Below, piece after piece: positions 26,965 to 36,511 of a stretch of 64,000 nt of DNA (its first letter is position 1; each line of letters begins with the position of its first letter). Below the pieces are notes generated by a model. The model saw nothing but the letters and a program-made list of their open reading frames with translations. It did not search any database and had not been told where the DNA came from. Origin of the DNA: Streptomyces aureus (GTDB lineage: Bacteria > Actinomycetota > Actinomycetes > Streptomycetales > Streptomycetaceae); the NCBI RefSeq assembly GCF_000725495.1, contig NZ_JNZD01000013.1, positions 372,001-436,000 on the forward strand, in the 5' to 3' direction. The position numbers were made by a program, and so were the translations under genes.

Positions 26965-27867
26965 GTGAAGCGATGGTTCCGCATGCCCGCTCCCGCCCTG
27001 TCCGCCGAAGCCGCCCCGGCCGCCGCCACCGCCGCGCCGGGCCCCGCTTCACCCGTCGCGGACGCCTACGCGCGGCTGAGCGAGGTGTTCCCCGCCCTGG
27101 GCGTTACCGAGCTGGCGGCGGACGAGACGGCCCCCCGGGGCCCGGGCTGGGCAGCCGCCGCCCGGCTCGCGGAGGGCGGGCCGGACCTGGACGCGTTCCT
27201 CGCCTGGGACGAGGCCCAGGTGGTCCGCGACTACGGCACCCGCGGCCGGCCCGACGTCGTGGCGGGCTTCGGACTGCACCGGTACGCCTGGCCGGCCTGC
27301 CTGCTGATCACCGTGCCGTGGTTCCTGACCCGCCGGGTGCCCCGGCTGACCGTGGACGACGTCACGTTCGGGCGCGAGCAGGGCCGGATGGCCGTCCGGG
27401 TCACCACGTTCGCCTGTCTGCCGGACGATCCGGCCGCCACGCTGCCGGGCGCCCGGGTCGTACCGGACGAGGAGGCGCTGCGCGCGGAGGTGCGGGCCGC
27501 GGTGGCCGAGCACCTGGAACCCCTGCTCGACGGATTCGGGCCGCGGATGCGACGCCGGGGCCGGGCGCTGTGGGGCATGGCGACGGACGAGGTGACCGAG
27601 GGCCTCTGGTACGTGGCGCGGCTGCTCGGCGAGGAGGGGCGCGCGCTGCGCGAGCTGGAGCTGCTGCTGCCGGGCTCGACCGGCCCGTACGCGGGTTCGG
27701 CCGGCTTCCGCGAACTGACCGGTGCCGACGGGGAACCCCTGCCGACCCGCGACCGGGTGAGCTGCTGCCTCTTCTACACGCTGCGCCCCGCCGACACCTG
27801 CCTCACCTGCCCGCGCACCTGCGACGCGGATCGGATCGCCAAGTCGGCCGTCGCCGAGGCGAGTTGA
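26965..27867 (+). CDS. FhuF-like (2Fe-2S) ferric-siderophore reductase
   Basis: A 300-residue protein (294 if ATG 26983 is used). The C-terminus has the FhuF cluster motif: DRVSCCLFYTLRPADTCLTC followed by PRTC, that is CC-x10-C-x2-C. Upstream segments fit the FhuF fold (ACLLITVPWFLTRRVPRLTVDDVTFGRE; ALWGMATDEVTEGLWYVARLLGEEGRAL). FhuF reduces ferric iron bound to hydroxamate siderophores in the cytoplasm. An iron box lies immediately upstream, in agreement with iron repression. The start is uncertain: GTG 26965 sits nine bases from the iron box and has no ribosome site. Confidence 0.88.
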   Translation: MKRWFRMPAPALSAEAAPAAATAAPGPASPVADAYARLSEVFPALGVTELAADETAPRGPGWAAAARLAEGGPDLDAFLAWDEAQVVRDYGTRGRPDVVAGFGLHRYAWPACLLITVPWFLTRRVPRLTVDDVTFGREQGRMAVRVTTFACLPDDPAATLPGARVVPDEEALRAEVRAAVAEHLEPLLDGFGPRMRRRGRALWGMATDEVTEGLWYVARLLGEEGRALRELELLLPGSTGPYAGSAGFRELTGADGEPLPTRDRVSCCLFYTLRPADTCLTCPRTCDADRIAKSAVAEAS

Positions 27868-28122
27868 GACACCGGCGGCACGAAGGTCACAGACGCTTCA
27901 CATTTTCCTCACCTGTCACGGGAACCGTCCGCGGAACCATCCGTATGGGTAGTCTTATTCGTACTCAACTCCCGTCCCTCGTGCGGCAGTTCGAGCAGAC
28001 AGTCGCCCTGCGCACCTTCTTGCACTTCCTTGGCGGCCTCTTGCCCCGAAACCCCCTGAGGGCCGATGTGATTGGGCCACTATGGCGGGCGTTACGCCCT
28101 ATCCCAATGCAAGGGACACCGG

Positions 28123-29163
28123 ATGAGACTGACCGACATATCGCTGAACTGGCTGCTTCCGGGTGCCGTTCTGCTCCTGGGCCTGCTGGCGGCGGTGGCG
28201 GTGCTCGCACGCGGCAAGCGGTCCGGGGACAGCACGAGCAGCGACGACTCGTGGGAGCGCACCGAGGAGCGGCGCAGGCGTAAGGAGGCCGTCTACGGCA
28301 CGGCGTCCTACGTCCTGCTGTTCTGCTGCGCCGCCGTCGCGGCGGCACTCTCCTTCCACGGCCTGGTGGGCTTCGGCCAGCAGAACCTCGGCCTCTCGGA
28401 CGGCTGGGAGTACCTCGTCCCGTTCGGTCTGGACGGCGCGGCGATGTTCTGTTCCGTCCTCGCGGTGCGCGAGGCCAGCCACGGTGACGCGGCGCTCGGC
28501 TCCCGCATACTCGTGTGGACCTTCGCCGGTGCCGCTGCCTGGTTCAACTGGGTGCACGCTCCCCGGGGCGTGGACCACGCGGGCGCTCCGCAGTTCTTCG
28601 CGGGGATGTCCCTGTCGGCCGCGGTCCTGTTCGACCGGGCCCTGAAGCAGACCCGCCGGGCCGCCCTGCGCGAGCAGGGCCTGGTGCCGCGTCCGCTGCC
28701 GCAGATCCGTATCGTCCGCTGGCTGCGGGCGCCCCGCGAGACGTACAGCGCGTGGTCGCTGATGCTGCTGGAGAACGTCCGGTCGCTGGACGAGGCCGTG
28801 GACGAGGTGCGCGAGGACCGGCGGCAGAAGGAGCAGAACCGGCTGCGCCGGCGCAACGAGGAGCGGGTCGAGCGGGCGCACCTGAAGGCGCTCAGCCGGG
28901 GCCACCGGGGCTTCCCCGGCCGCGGCGCCGCCCGGGAACTGGAGACCACGACCGTGGAGCGGGCACCCGCCGGAGCCTCCACGGAGCCTGCCATATCCAC
29001 CGCGGAGCAACTGCCCGTACGATCGCGGCCCTCGCTCTCGCCCGTCCGCAAGAGCACTGAGCCGATCACCGTCGACCTCACCACGGAGGACGACACGATG
29101 GCCCTGCCCCGGCTCGACTCCCTGGAGCGCAAGCTCAAGGACCTCGAGCAGCAGTTCGGCTGA
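28123..29163 (+). CDS. DUF2637 membrane protein (Spd-like)
   Basis: A 346-residue protein with four or five hydrophobic helices: MRLTDISLNWLLPGAVLLL, YVLLFCCAAVAAALSFHGLVGFG, YLVPFGLDGAAMFCSVLAVREASHGDAA and LVWTFAGAAAWFNWVHAP. The GLDGAAMFCSVLAVREA and WFNWVHA blocks are typical of DUF2637, a family found in actinobacterial plasmid-spread proteins and also in chromosomes. A charged Arg/Glu-rich cytoplasmic segment (SLDEAVDEVREDRRQKEQNRLRRRNEER) and a short C-terminal coiled coil follow. I chose ATG 28123 (AAGGGA six bases upstream). No other plasmid transfer gene is nearby, so it need not mark a mobile element. Confidence 0.82.
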   Translation: MRLTDISLNWLLPGAVLLLGLLAAVAVLARGKRSGDSTSSDDSWERTEERRRRKEAVYGTASYVLLFCCAAVAAALSFHGLVGFGQQNLGLSDGWEYLVPFGLDGAAMFCSVLAVREASHGDAALGSRILVWTFAGAAAWFNWVHAPRGVDHAGAPQFFAGMSLSAAVLFDRALKQTRRAALREQGLVPRPLPQIRIVRWLRAPRETYSAWSLMLLENVRSLDEAVDEVREDRRQKEQNRLRRRNEERVERAHLKALSRGHRGFPGRGAARELETTTVERAPAGASTEPAISTAEQLPVRSRPSLSPVRKSTEPITVDLTTEDDTMALPRLDSLERKLKDLEQQFG

Positions 29164-29174
29164 TCGACCGGGTC

Positions 29175-29206
29175 CCGGGCCCGGCCGGAGTCCCGGCCGG
29201 GCCCGG
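29175..29206. terminator. Bidirectional hairpin terminator
   Basis: Arms 29175-29188 and 29193-29206 form a perfect 14-base-pair stem with the loop AGTC. It sits between the convergent DUF2637 and RsbW-like genes. Confidence 0.85.
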
Positions 29207-29231
29207 ACACGACGGCGGCGGCGTGGTGTTC

Positions 29232-29684
29232 CTACACCGCGCCGCCGTTCAGTTCGAACCACACCGCCTTGCCCACCCCGTGCGACCGTACGCCCCACGC
29301 GTCGGCCAGGGACTGGACGAGGACGAGACCTCTGCCGTGCGTACCGTCGTCGGCGTTCGGTACGCACAGCCGGGGCCTGCGGGCCACGAAGTCCCGGACC
29401 TCCACGCGCAGTCCGCGCGGTCCGATGGTCGCCGTCAGGACGGCGTCGTCGTCCGTGTGGATCAGTGCGTTGGTGACGAGCTCGCTGGTCAAGAGCTCTG
29501 CCGTCTCGGCCCCGCCCGGTTTCCCCCAGTACCGTAAGAGCTCCCTCAGCGCCTTGCGCGCCTCGGGCACCGCCCTCAGGTCCGCCTTGCCCAGCCGGCG
29601 CCTCAGCTGCGCGCCGTCCGGTCGGTCCGTCGCCCCGTCGGACGCTTCCTCCACTGGATCGGTGGAGATCGCCCCCTTGGTCAT
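29232..29684 (-). CDS. RsbW-like HATPase (anti-sigma/serine kinase type)
   Basis: A 150-residue single-domain GHKL ATPase of the HATPase_c_2 type abundant in Streptomyces. The N box is AELLTSELVTNALIHTDDDAV; the G1 box is RVEVRDFVARRPRLC then DDGTHGRGLVLVQSLADAWGV; the last strand is VGKAVWFELN. RsbW relatives phosphorylate anti-anti-sigma factors or bind sigma factors. The ATG 29684 start has a near-perfect AGGAGGTGG site; the frame remains open upstream to 29810 without a comparable site. No cognate sigma or antagonist gene is adjacent, so the partner is unknown. Confidence 0.88.
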   Translation of the reverse strand: MTKGAISTDPVEEASDGATDRPDGAQLRRRLGKADLRAVPEARKALRELLRYWGKPGGAETAELLTSELVTNALIHTDDDAVLTATIGPRGLRVEVRDFVARRPRLCVPNADDGTHGRGLVLVQSLADAWGVRSHGVGKAVWFELNGGAV

Positions 29685-29899
29685 GGGACCACCTCCTGAT
29701 GCCTGCCTTTTCATGACCCCCGCCTGCGTGCCGATGTCGGGTCCCCTCTGCTCGAACACGTTCACGGGATCCATGCCCTCTTCTGGATCGTGACAGTCAT
29801 GCCGAATCATCGGCCGGCTGCCGTACGGCCGCGGGTGCGCGCCGCCCGCACGGGGAAGTGAAGGGTTCGACAGAGCCGTCCGGGGACGAAGGAGCAGCC

Positions 29900-32800
29900 G
29901 TGCACGACGACCGTTCGCTGGTGGAGGCCCGTCTGGAGCGCGCGCTGCGGCAGTTCCTGCGCCCCGCGCAGTACGGCGAACGGGTGCCGCTCACGCTGTC
30001 GGTGTGGCACGTTCCGGGTGAGCCGGTGCCCGTCGGGCAGGCGCTCCAGGCCTCCTACGAGCCGTTCACGACCGGAACCCCATGGGGAAAGCCCTGGTCT
30101 ACGAGCTGGTTCCGCATCGAGGGCCGGGTGCCCGGGGAATGGGCGGGGCGCCCCGTGGAGGTGGTGATCGACCCCGGGTTCACCGGGGACGGACCCGGCT
30201 TCCAGGCGGAGGGCCTGCTGTACGACACCGCGGGCGTCCCCCTCAAGGGCATCCATCCCCGCAACCGCCATCTGACGGTGGGCGCGCCGGCCGGGGGCGG
30301 CGAGGCGGTGAGCCTGCTCCTGGAGGCGGCGGCGAACCCCGCCGTCCTGCACGGCTTCGAACCCACGCGTCTGGGAGACGTACTGACCGCGGGGGATCGG
30401 CCGATCTACCGATTCGCGGCTGCCGATCTCGCCGTACTGGACGAGGACGTGTGGCATCTGGTCCTCGACATCGAGGTCCTCTCGGAGCTGATGTACGAGC
30501 TCGATCCGCAGCGGCCGCGGCGGCACGAGATCCTGCGTGCCCTGGAGAACGCGCTCGACGCCCTCGACCTGCACGACGTGTCCGGCACGGCCGCGGCGGC
30601 CCGGGCCGAGCTGACGGACGTGCTGGCGCGGCCCGCTGCGGCGAGCGCGCACCGCATCTCGGCGACCGGGCACGCGCACATCGACTCGGCGTGGCTGTGG
30701 CCGCTGCGCGAGACGGTCCGCAAGGCCTCCCGCACGTTCGCCAACGTCACCGCGCTGGCCCTCGACTACCCGGAACTGGTGTTCTCCTGCTCCCAGGCCC
30801 AGCAGTACGCCTGGGTCGAGGAGCACCAGCCGCACATCTGGGAACGCATCAAGAAGGCCGTCCGGGACGGCAACTGGGCGCCGGTGGGCTCGATGTGGGT
30901 GGAGTCCGACGCCAACATGCCCGGCGGAGAGGCGCTGGCCCGCCAGATCGTGCACGGCAAGCGGTTCTTCCTGGAGGAACTCGGCGTCGAGACCGAGGAG
31001 ATCTGGCTGCCGGACTCCTTCGGCTACACCGCCGCCTTCCCGCAACTGGCCAAGCTCGCAGGCGTCCGCTGGTTCCTCACCCAGAAGCTGAGCTGGAACC
31101 AGACCAACAAGATGCCCCACCACACCTTCTGGTGGGAGGGCATCGATGGCACCCGCGTCTTCACCCACTTCCCGCCCGTGGACACCTACAACGTGCAGTT
31201 CCACGGCCGTGAACTCGCCCATGCCGAGCGCAACTTCGCGGAGAAGGGACCGGCCACCCGCTCCCTGGCCCCGTTCGGCTGGGGCGACGGCGGGGGCGGC
31301 CCGACCCGGGAGATGCTGGAGAAGGCCCGCCGGCTTCGGTCCCTGGAGGGCTCCCCCACGGTCGAGATCGAGAAGCCGGAAGCCTTCTTCACCGCCGCGG
31401 AGCAGGAGTACGGGTCCGGGGCCCCGGTGTGGTCGGGCGAGCTGTACCTGGAACTGCACCGGGCCACCTACACCACCCAGGCCAAGACCAAGCAGGGCAA
31501 CCGCCGCTGCGAACACGCCCTGCGCGAGGCCGAGTTGTGGTGCGCCACGGCGGCCGTGCGCGACACCTCGTACAGCTACCCGTACGACGCGCTGGACCGG
31601 ATCTGGAAGACGGTGCTGCTGCACCAGTTCCACGACATCCTGCCCGGCTCCTCGATCGCCTGGGTGCACCGGGAGGCGCGCGAGACCTACGCGCGGGTGC
31701 TCGCCGAGATCGAGGAGATCACCGCGGCCGCGGTCCGGGCGCTGGGGTCAGGACCGGCCGCGGTGCTGAACGCCTCGCCGTACGAGCGGACGGAGGTGAC
31801 CGGGGACGCGCTGGTGACGGTGCCGGGGCTGGGCACCGCCCCCTTGCCCGGCGGGCCCGGCGGCCCCACCGTCCGGGCCGAACGGCGCGGGGACACCGTG
31901 GTGCTGGAGAACGACCGGTTGCGTGTGGTGATCGACGCCGACGGGCTGCTCGCCTCCGTCCGGGACCTCGCGCACGGCCGGGAGGTGCTGTGCGGCCCCG
32001 GAAACCTGCTCCAGCTCCACCCCGACCATCCCAACGCCTGGGACGCCTGGGACATCGACCGGCACTACCGGCGCACCCGCACGGACCTCACGGCCGCGGA
32101 GTCGGTGGACCTGGTGGAGAGCGGACCGCTGCGGGCCGCCGTGCGCGTCACCCGGACCTTCGGATCCTCCCGGATCACCCAGGAGTTCCGGCTGGACGCC
32201 GCGAGCCGCCGGCTGGACATCGTGACCGACGTCGACTGGCGGGAGTCGGAGAAGGTCCTCAAGGCCGCCTTCCCGCTCGACGTCCATGCCGAACGCTCCG
32301 CCGCCGAGATCCAGTTCGGCCACGTCCACCGTCCCACCCACGCCAACACCGGCTGGGACGCGGCCCGTTTCGAGATCTGCGCCCACCGGTGGCTCCGGGT
32401 CGCGGAGGAGTCGTACGGCGTGGCGGTGCTCAACGACTCGACGTACGGCCACGACGTGACCCGCACCCCCGGCGCCGACGGCCTCGGCACGACCGTACGG
32501 CTGACCCTGCTGCGCGCTCCGCACAGCCCCGACCCCGAGACCGATCTCGGCACGCACCGGTTCACGTACGCGCTGCTGCCCGGCGCCGGGGTGGGCGACG
32601 CCGTGGCGGAGGGGCTCGCGCTCAACCTGCCGCTGCGCCGGGCCGCGGTGCCGGCGGTCGCGCCCCTGGTGAGCGTGGACCACCCGGCCGTCACCGTCGA
32701 GTCGGTCAAGCTCGCCGAGGACCGCGGCGGCGACGTGGTGGTGCGGTTGTACGAGTCGCGGGGCGGGCGGGCCCGCGCGAAGGTGACCGCCGGTTTCCCG

Positions 32801-32914
32801 GTCGCCCGCGCCGAGGTGACCGACCTGCTCGAACGGCCGCTGCACGAGGCACCCGAGGAGATCGAGCTGCGGCCGTTCCAGATCCTCACCCTCCGGCTGC
32901 GTCCCGCCCGCTAG
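29900..32914 (+). CDS. Glycoside hydrolase family 38 alpha-mannosidase
   Basis: A 1004-residue enzyme. The catalytic domain shows GH38 motifs: zinc ligands in ATGHAHIDSAWLWPLRETVRK, the nucleophile D372 in EIWLPDSFGYTAAFPQLAKLAG, and QFHDILPGSSIAWVH, with a late zinc/His region. A C-terminal beta-sandwich region (AVLNASPYERTEV ... LRVVIDADGLLASVRDLAHGREVL) follows. There is no signal peptide, so it should act in the cytoplasm on mannosyl oligosaccharides or glycan fragments. GTG 29900 has AAGGAG five bases before it. No transporter neighbours it. Confidence 0.92.
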   Translation: MHDDRSLVEARLERALRQFLRPAQYGERVPLTLSVWHVPGEPVPVGQALQASYEPFTTGTPWGKPWSTSWFRIEGRVPGEWAGRPVEVVIDPGFTGDGPGFQAEGLLYDTAGVPLKGIHPRNRHLTVGAPAGGGEAVSLLLEAAANPAVLHGFEPTRLGDVLTAGDRPIYRFAAADLAVLDEDVWHLVLDIEVLSELMYELDPQRPRRHEILRALENALDALDLHDVSGTAAAARAELTDVLARPAAASAHRISATGHAHIDSAWLWPLRETVRKASRTFANVTALALDYPELVFSCSQAQQYAWVEEHQPHIWERIKKAVRDGNWAPVGSMWVESDANMPGGEALARQIVHGKRFFLEELGVETEEIWLPDSFGYTAAFPQLAKLAGVRWFLTQKLSWNQTNKMPHHTFWWEGIDGTRVFTHFPPVDTYNVQFHGRELAHAERNFAEKGPATRSLAPFGWGDGGGGPTREMLEKARRLRSLEGSPTVEIEKPEAFFTAAEQEYGSGAPVWSGELYLELHRATYTTQAKTKQGNRRCEHALREAELWCATAAVRDTSYSYPYDALDRIWKTVLLHQFHDILPGSSIAWVHREARETYARVLAEIEEITAAAVRALGSGPAAVLNASPYERTEVTGDALVTVPGLGTAPLPGGPGGPTVRAERRGDTVVLENDRLRVVIDADGLLASVRDLAHGREVLCGPGNLLQLHPDHPNAWDAWDIDRHYRRTRTDLTAAESVDLVESGPLRAAVRVTRTFGSSRITQEFRLDAASRRLDIVTDVDWRESEKVLKAAFPLDVHAERSAAEIQFGHVHRPTHANTGWDAARFEICAHRWLRVAEESYGVAVLNDSTYGHDVTRTPGADGLGTTVRLTLLRAPHSPDPETDLGTHRFTYALLPGAGVGDAVAEGLALNLPLRRAAVPAVAPLVSVDHPAVTVESVKLAEDRGGDVVVRLYESRGGRARAKVTAGFPVARAEVTDLLERPLHEAPEEIELRPFQILTLRLRPAR

Positions 32915-33022
32915 GAGGGCGCGGGGGCCAGCCGGGGCCCGGGATGGAACCGTCCCAAGCCCTGCCGCCTCCTACATGAGGAGTGCCTGGGATGCCGTCC
33001 TGGGACGGGAACGGAGGAAACG

Positions 33023-34609
33023 GTGTCATCCCCGGACGAGGTCGAGGAATTCGCGGCGCTGCTGCGGCACTTGAAGGGCCGCACCGACCGCAGTTACGCG
33101 GCTCTCGCCCGTCGTCTGAACATGAACGCCTCGACCCTGCACCGGTACTGCTCCGGGGAGGCGGTCCCGCTCGGCTTCGCGTCCGTGGAGCGGTTCGCCA
33201 CGCTGTGCGGGGCGGAGCCGGCCGAACGGATCGAGCTCCACCGCCTGTGGATCCTGGCGGTGGCGGCCCGTCAGCGCTCCCGGACGGCGGCGCCCGGACC
33301 CGGGCAGGGCAGGGGAGAGGCCCCGTCGGAGTCCGGGCAGGAAGCGGCGGGAGCCCTGGAGTCCGGGCCCTGGCAGGACACGGCGGGAGCCCCGGAGCCC
33401 GGCACCTGGCCGGACGCCACGGAGGCCCCCGCTTCCGGGGCCTGGCCGGACGCGGCGCAGACCCCGGAGTCCGGGACCGGGCCGGACGCCACGCGCACCC
33501 CTGAGTCCGGGAACGAGCCCGACGCCTTGCGGGCCCCCGGGTCCGGGACCGGGCCGGGCCCCGGTGAGGCCGGCGGAACGCCCCCGCCGGGGAGCGCGCC
33601 GGGTACGTTCGACGCGCTGCCGCCGGTCACGGACCTCGCGGCCGTGCCCGGCGAACACCCCGCGGACGGCGACACCGCCCGGGACGGGGCGCCGCGCAAG
33701 CGCCGGTTCCGGCGTCGCGCCGTGGTCACCGCGGCCGTCGTGACCGCGCTGATCGCGACCCTGGGCAGCCTGTCCGCCCTGCCCTCCCGGCACTCCTCGA
33801 AGGACGCCGACGACCGGGCGTCCGTCACGCCGACCGCGAAGGCGGCGGGCGGGCGGCGCGACTCGGCGACACCGTCCGCGTCCCCCTCGGGCAAGCACGG
33901 CCGGCCGTCGGGCTCCCCGACGCCGAGCGCGTCCGGCGGCCCCGCCGCCTCGCCGAGCCCGTCCAGGAGCCCCTCCCCCGCCCCCGCCGTGACCGGTCCC
34001 CCGCTCACCTGGACCGTGAACTCCCACCGCTGGGCGGTCGGTTGCGGCCACGTCTACGTCATCGACAAGGCGCCCGAGCAGGTGCCGCCGCCCCCGGCCC
34101 CGCAGGACGCCTCCCCGTGGGCGCAGACACAGAACGGGGTGCACGGCGAGGCGACGATCGTGGACATCACGGTGCAGGGGCGCTCCGACGCGGCCGTGGT
34201 CCTGGAGGCGCTGCGGGTGCACGTCGTCGGACGGTCGGCCCCGCTGAAGGGCAGGGCCTACTCCACCGGCGGCGGGTGCGGCGGCGACCTCGGACTCGGC
34301 TCGTTCACCGTCGACCTGGACAAGGACCGGCCCGTCGCCGACCCGATCGCGAGCGACGACGGAACGGGCCCGAAGGTCCTGCGCCCGCCCTTCCGGGTGT
34401 CCGTGGAGGACCCCCAGGTGCTGGAGGTCAACGCCCTGACCGAGGACTGCGACTGCCGCTGGTACCTGGAGCTCGACTGGTCCTCGCGGGGCCGCAGCGG
34501 CACGGTCCGGATCGACGACCAGGGTGCCCCGTTCCGTACCAGCGGCATCAAGGGCCTGCCGTACTACTGGTACCGGAACAACGGCTGGTCCCTCTCCAGC
34601 CCCGGCTGA
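33023..34609 (+). CDS. Membrane-anchored HTH (XRE) protein with extracytoplasmic domain
   Basis: A 528-residue protein. Residues 8-65 are an XRE-type helix-turn-helix (SYAALARRLNMNASTLHRYCSGEAVPLGFASVERFATLCG). Residues 115-174 carry five copies of a 12-residue Pro/Asp/Gly repeat. One TM helix (about 233-253, after a KRRFRRR stop) is followed by a Ser/Pro linker and a C-terminal beta-rich domain with paired cysteines (GCGHVY, GGGCGGDLG, CDCRWYLELDW). N-in/C-out topology makes it a likely one-component transmembrane transcription regulator. GTG 33023 has GGAGG five bases before. Ligand is unknown. Confidence 0.85.
   Translation: MSSPDEVEEFAALLRHLKGRTDRSYAALARRLNMNASTLHRYCSGEAVPLGFASVERFATLCGAEPAERIELHRLWILAVAARQRSRTAAPGPGQGRGEAPSESGQEAAGALESGPWQDTAGAPEPGTWPDATEAPASGAWPDAAQTPESGTGPDATRTPESGNEPDALRAPGSGTGPGPGEAGGTPPPGSAPGTFDALPPVTDLAAVPGEHPADGDTARDGAPRKRRFRRRAVVTAAVVTALIATLGSLSALPSRHSSKDADDRASVTPTAKAAGGRRDSATPSASPSGKHGRPSGSPTPSASGGPAASPSPSRSPSPAPAVTGPPLTWTVNSHRWAVGCGHVYVIDKAPEQVPPPPAPQDASPWAQTQNGVHGEATIVDITVQGRSDAAVVLEALRVHVVGRSAPLKGRAYSTGGGCGGDLGLGSFTVDLDKDRPVADPIASDDGTGPKVLRPPFRVSVEDPQVLEVNALTEDCDCRWYLELDWSSRGRSGTVRIDDQGAPFRTSGIKGLPYYWYRNNGWSLSSPG
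33365..33544 (+). repeat. 36-bp in-frame tandem repeat, five copies
   Basis: Five 36-base units in the HTH membrane protein encode 12-residue variants such as GTGPDATRTPES and GAWPDAAQTPES. Confidence 0.85.
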
Positions 34610-34645
34610 AACGGAGCCGCGCGGCACCCGGGCGCGCGCGGCAGG

Positions 34646-34666
34646 CGGGATCTTCGCAACACGCCC
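34646..34666. repeat. Half copy of the 4387-4450 repeat
   Basis: These 21 bases share CGGGA-x-CTTCGC-x-ACACGCC with the right arm of the inverted repeat at 4429-4450. No left arm precedes it. Its last base provides part of the stop codon of the convergent ThDP enzyme gene. Confidence 0.5.
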
Positions 34667-36408
34667 TACGGGCGGGGCACGTTGCGCAGGTTGGAGCGGG
34701 CCATCTGCACCATCCGGCCGACGCCCCCGTCCAGCACGATCTTCGACGCCGAGAGCGCGAACCCGGTCACCATGTCCGCGCTGATCTTCGGCGGGATGGA
34801 GAGGGCGTTCGGGTCGGTGACGATGTCGACGAGGGCCGGGCCCTTGTGGCGGAAGGCGTCCTTGAGGGCGCCGGCGAGGTGCTTGGGCTTCTCGACCCGG
34901 ATGCCGAACGCCCCGCAGGCCCGGGCCACCGCCGCGAAGTCCGGGTTCTTGTTCGTGGTGCCGTAGGAGGGCAGCCCGGCGACCAGCATCTCCAACTCCA
35001 CCATGCCGAGAGCCGAGTTGTTGAAGAGAACGACCTTCACCGGCAGGTCGTACTGCACGAGGGTGAGGAAGTCGCCCATCAGCATGGAGAACCCGCCGTC
35101 GCCCGACATCGACACGACCTGGCGCCCTCGGTCGGTGAACTGGGCGCCGATCGCCATCGGCAGCGCGTTCGCCATCGACCCGTGCGAGAACGAACCGATC
35201 ACCCGGCGGCTGCCGTTGGGGGAGATGTAGCGGGCCGCCCAGACGTTGCACATCCCGGTGTCGACCGTGAACACCGCGTCGTCGTCCGCGAGTTCGTCGA
35301 GTACGGAGGCGACGTACTCGGGGTGGATCGGGACGTGCCGGTCGACCTTGCGGGTGTAGGCCTTGACGACCCCCTCGAGCGCGTCCGCGTGTTTCTTCAG
35401 CATCTTGTCGAGAAATCGCCTGTTCCCCTTGGGCCGCACCCGCGGGGTCAGACAGCGCAGGGTCTCCCGCACGTCGCCCCACACCGCCAGGTCCAGCCTC
35501 GACCGCCGCCCCAGATGCTCCGGCCGCACGTCGACCTGCACGATCTTGACGTCGTCGGGGAGGAAGGCGTTGTACGGGAAGTCGGTGCCCAGCAGGACGA
35601 GGAGATCGCACTCATGGGTCGCCTCGTAGGCCGCCCCGTAGCCGAGGAGCCCGCTCATCCCGACGTCGAAGGGATTGTCGTACTGGATCCATTCCTTGCC
35701 GCGCAGCGCGTGGCCGACCGGCGACTTGATCTTCTCGGCGAACTCCATGACCTCGGCGTGCGCGCCCGCCGTGCCGCTGCCGCAGAACAGGGTGACCTTC
35801 TCCGCCGCGTCGATCATCGCGACCAGCTCGTCGATCTCGGCGTCACCGGGCCGGACGGTGGGCCGGGAGGTGACGAGCGCGGTCTCGACGGTCCTGTCCG
35901 GGGCGGGCCGGGAGGCGATGTCGCCGGGCAGCGCGACCACACTGACCCCGGACCGGCCCACCGCGTGCTGGATGGCGGTCTGGAGGAGCCGCGGCATCTG
36001 CTGGGGGTTGGAGATCAGTTCGCTGTAGTGGCTGCATTCGCGGAACAGCTGGTCGGGATGGGTCTCCTGGAAGTACCCGAGGCCGATCTCGCCGGAGGGG
36101 ATCTGCGAGGCGAGGGCCAGCACCGGGGCCATGGAGCGGTGCGCGTCGTACAGCCCGTTGATGAGGTGCAGGTTGCCCGGGCCGCAGGACCCGGCGCAGG
36201 CCGCGAGCCGGCCCGTGACCTGGGCCTCGGCGCCCGCGGCGAACGCGGCGGTCTCCTCGTGCCGGACCTGGATCCAGTCGATGGCCGCGTTGCGCCGGAT
36301 CGCGTCCACGACCGGGTTGAGGCTGTCGCCCACGACCCCGTACAGCCGCTCGACACCCGCGCGGACGAGGATGTCGACGAACTGCTCGGCGACGTTCTGC
36401 TTGGCCAT
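34666..36408 (-). CDS. Thiamine diphosphate enzyme, pyruvate oxidase/dehydrogenase (PoxB) type
   Basis: A 580-residue ThDP-dependent enzyme. The N-terminal PYR domain has the activating Glu in DWIQVRHEETAAFAAGAEAQVTG, then GPGNLHLINGLYDAHRSMAPVLALASQIPS. The central FAD-type domain lies near 190-330, and the C-terminal PP domain has the ThDP motif starting SGDGGFSMLMGDFLTL and ending LFNNSALGMVELEM. The pattern is close to PoxB-like pyruvate:quinone oxidoreductases; acetolactate synthase is an alternative but less fitting. It converts pyruvate to acetate and CO2, with FAD. The far C-terminus is a short basic tail, as expected for membrane binding. Confidence 0.88.
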   Translation of the reverse strand: MAKQNVAEQFVDILVRAGVERLYGVVGDSLNPVVDAIRRNAAIDWIQVRHEETAAFAAGAEAQVTGRLAACAGSCGPGNLHLINGLYDAHRSMAPVLALASQIPSGEIGLGYFQETHPDQLFRECSHYSELISNPQQMPRLLQTAIQHAVGRSGVSVVALPGDIASRPAPDRTVETALVTSRPTVRPGDAEIDELVAMIDAAEKVTLFCGSGTAGAHAEVMEFAEKIKSPVGHALRGKEWIQYDNPFDVGMSGLLGYGAAYEATHECDLLVLLGTDFPYNAFLPDDVKIVQVDVRPEHLGRRSRLDLAVWGDVRETLRCLTPRVRPKGNRRFLDKMLKKHADALEGVVKAYTRKVDRHVPIHPEYVASVLDELADDDAVFTVDTGMCNVWAARYISPNGSRRVIGSFSHGSMANALPMAIGAQFTDRGRQVVSMSGDGGFSMLMGDFLTLVQYDLPVKVVLFNNSALGMVELEMLVAGLPSYGTTNKNPDFAAVARACGAFGIRVEKPKHLAGALKDAFRHKGPALVDIVTDPNALSIPPKISADMVTGFALSASKIVLDGGVGRMVQMARSNLRNVPRP

Positions 36409-36511
36409 GCCGCACACACCTCTTCGTGGTCCTGGAAGCCCTCGGGTACCCGGGTCCCCTCCTCCACCCGGCGGCTCGTCCCTCGGTTCCATGAATTCAC
36501 ACCGGGCGCGG

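Noticed and set aside
27928..27956. SigE-like promoter (GGAAC then GTCTTA)
   Set aside because: Spacing is 14 bases and the -10 match is poor.
27946..28122. Small ORF (MGSLIRTQLPSLVRQFEQ...) before the DUF2637 gene
   Set aside because: No ribosome site and the frame runs into the DUF2637 gene out of phase; AT-richer codons fit a promoter or leader better.
28123..29163. DUF2637 gene as sign of an integrated plasmid
   Set aside because: No tra, rep, integrase or att-like sequence near it; flanking genes are ordinary chromosomal ones.
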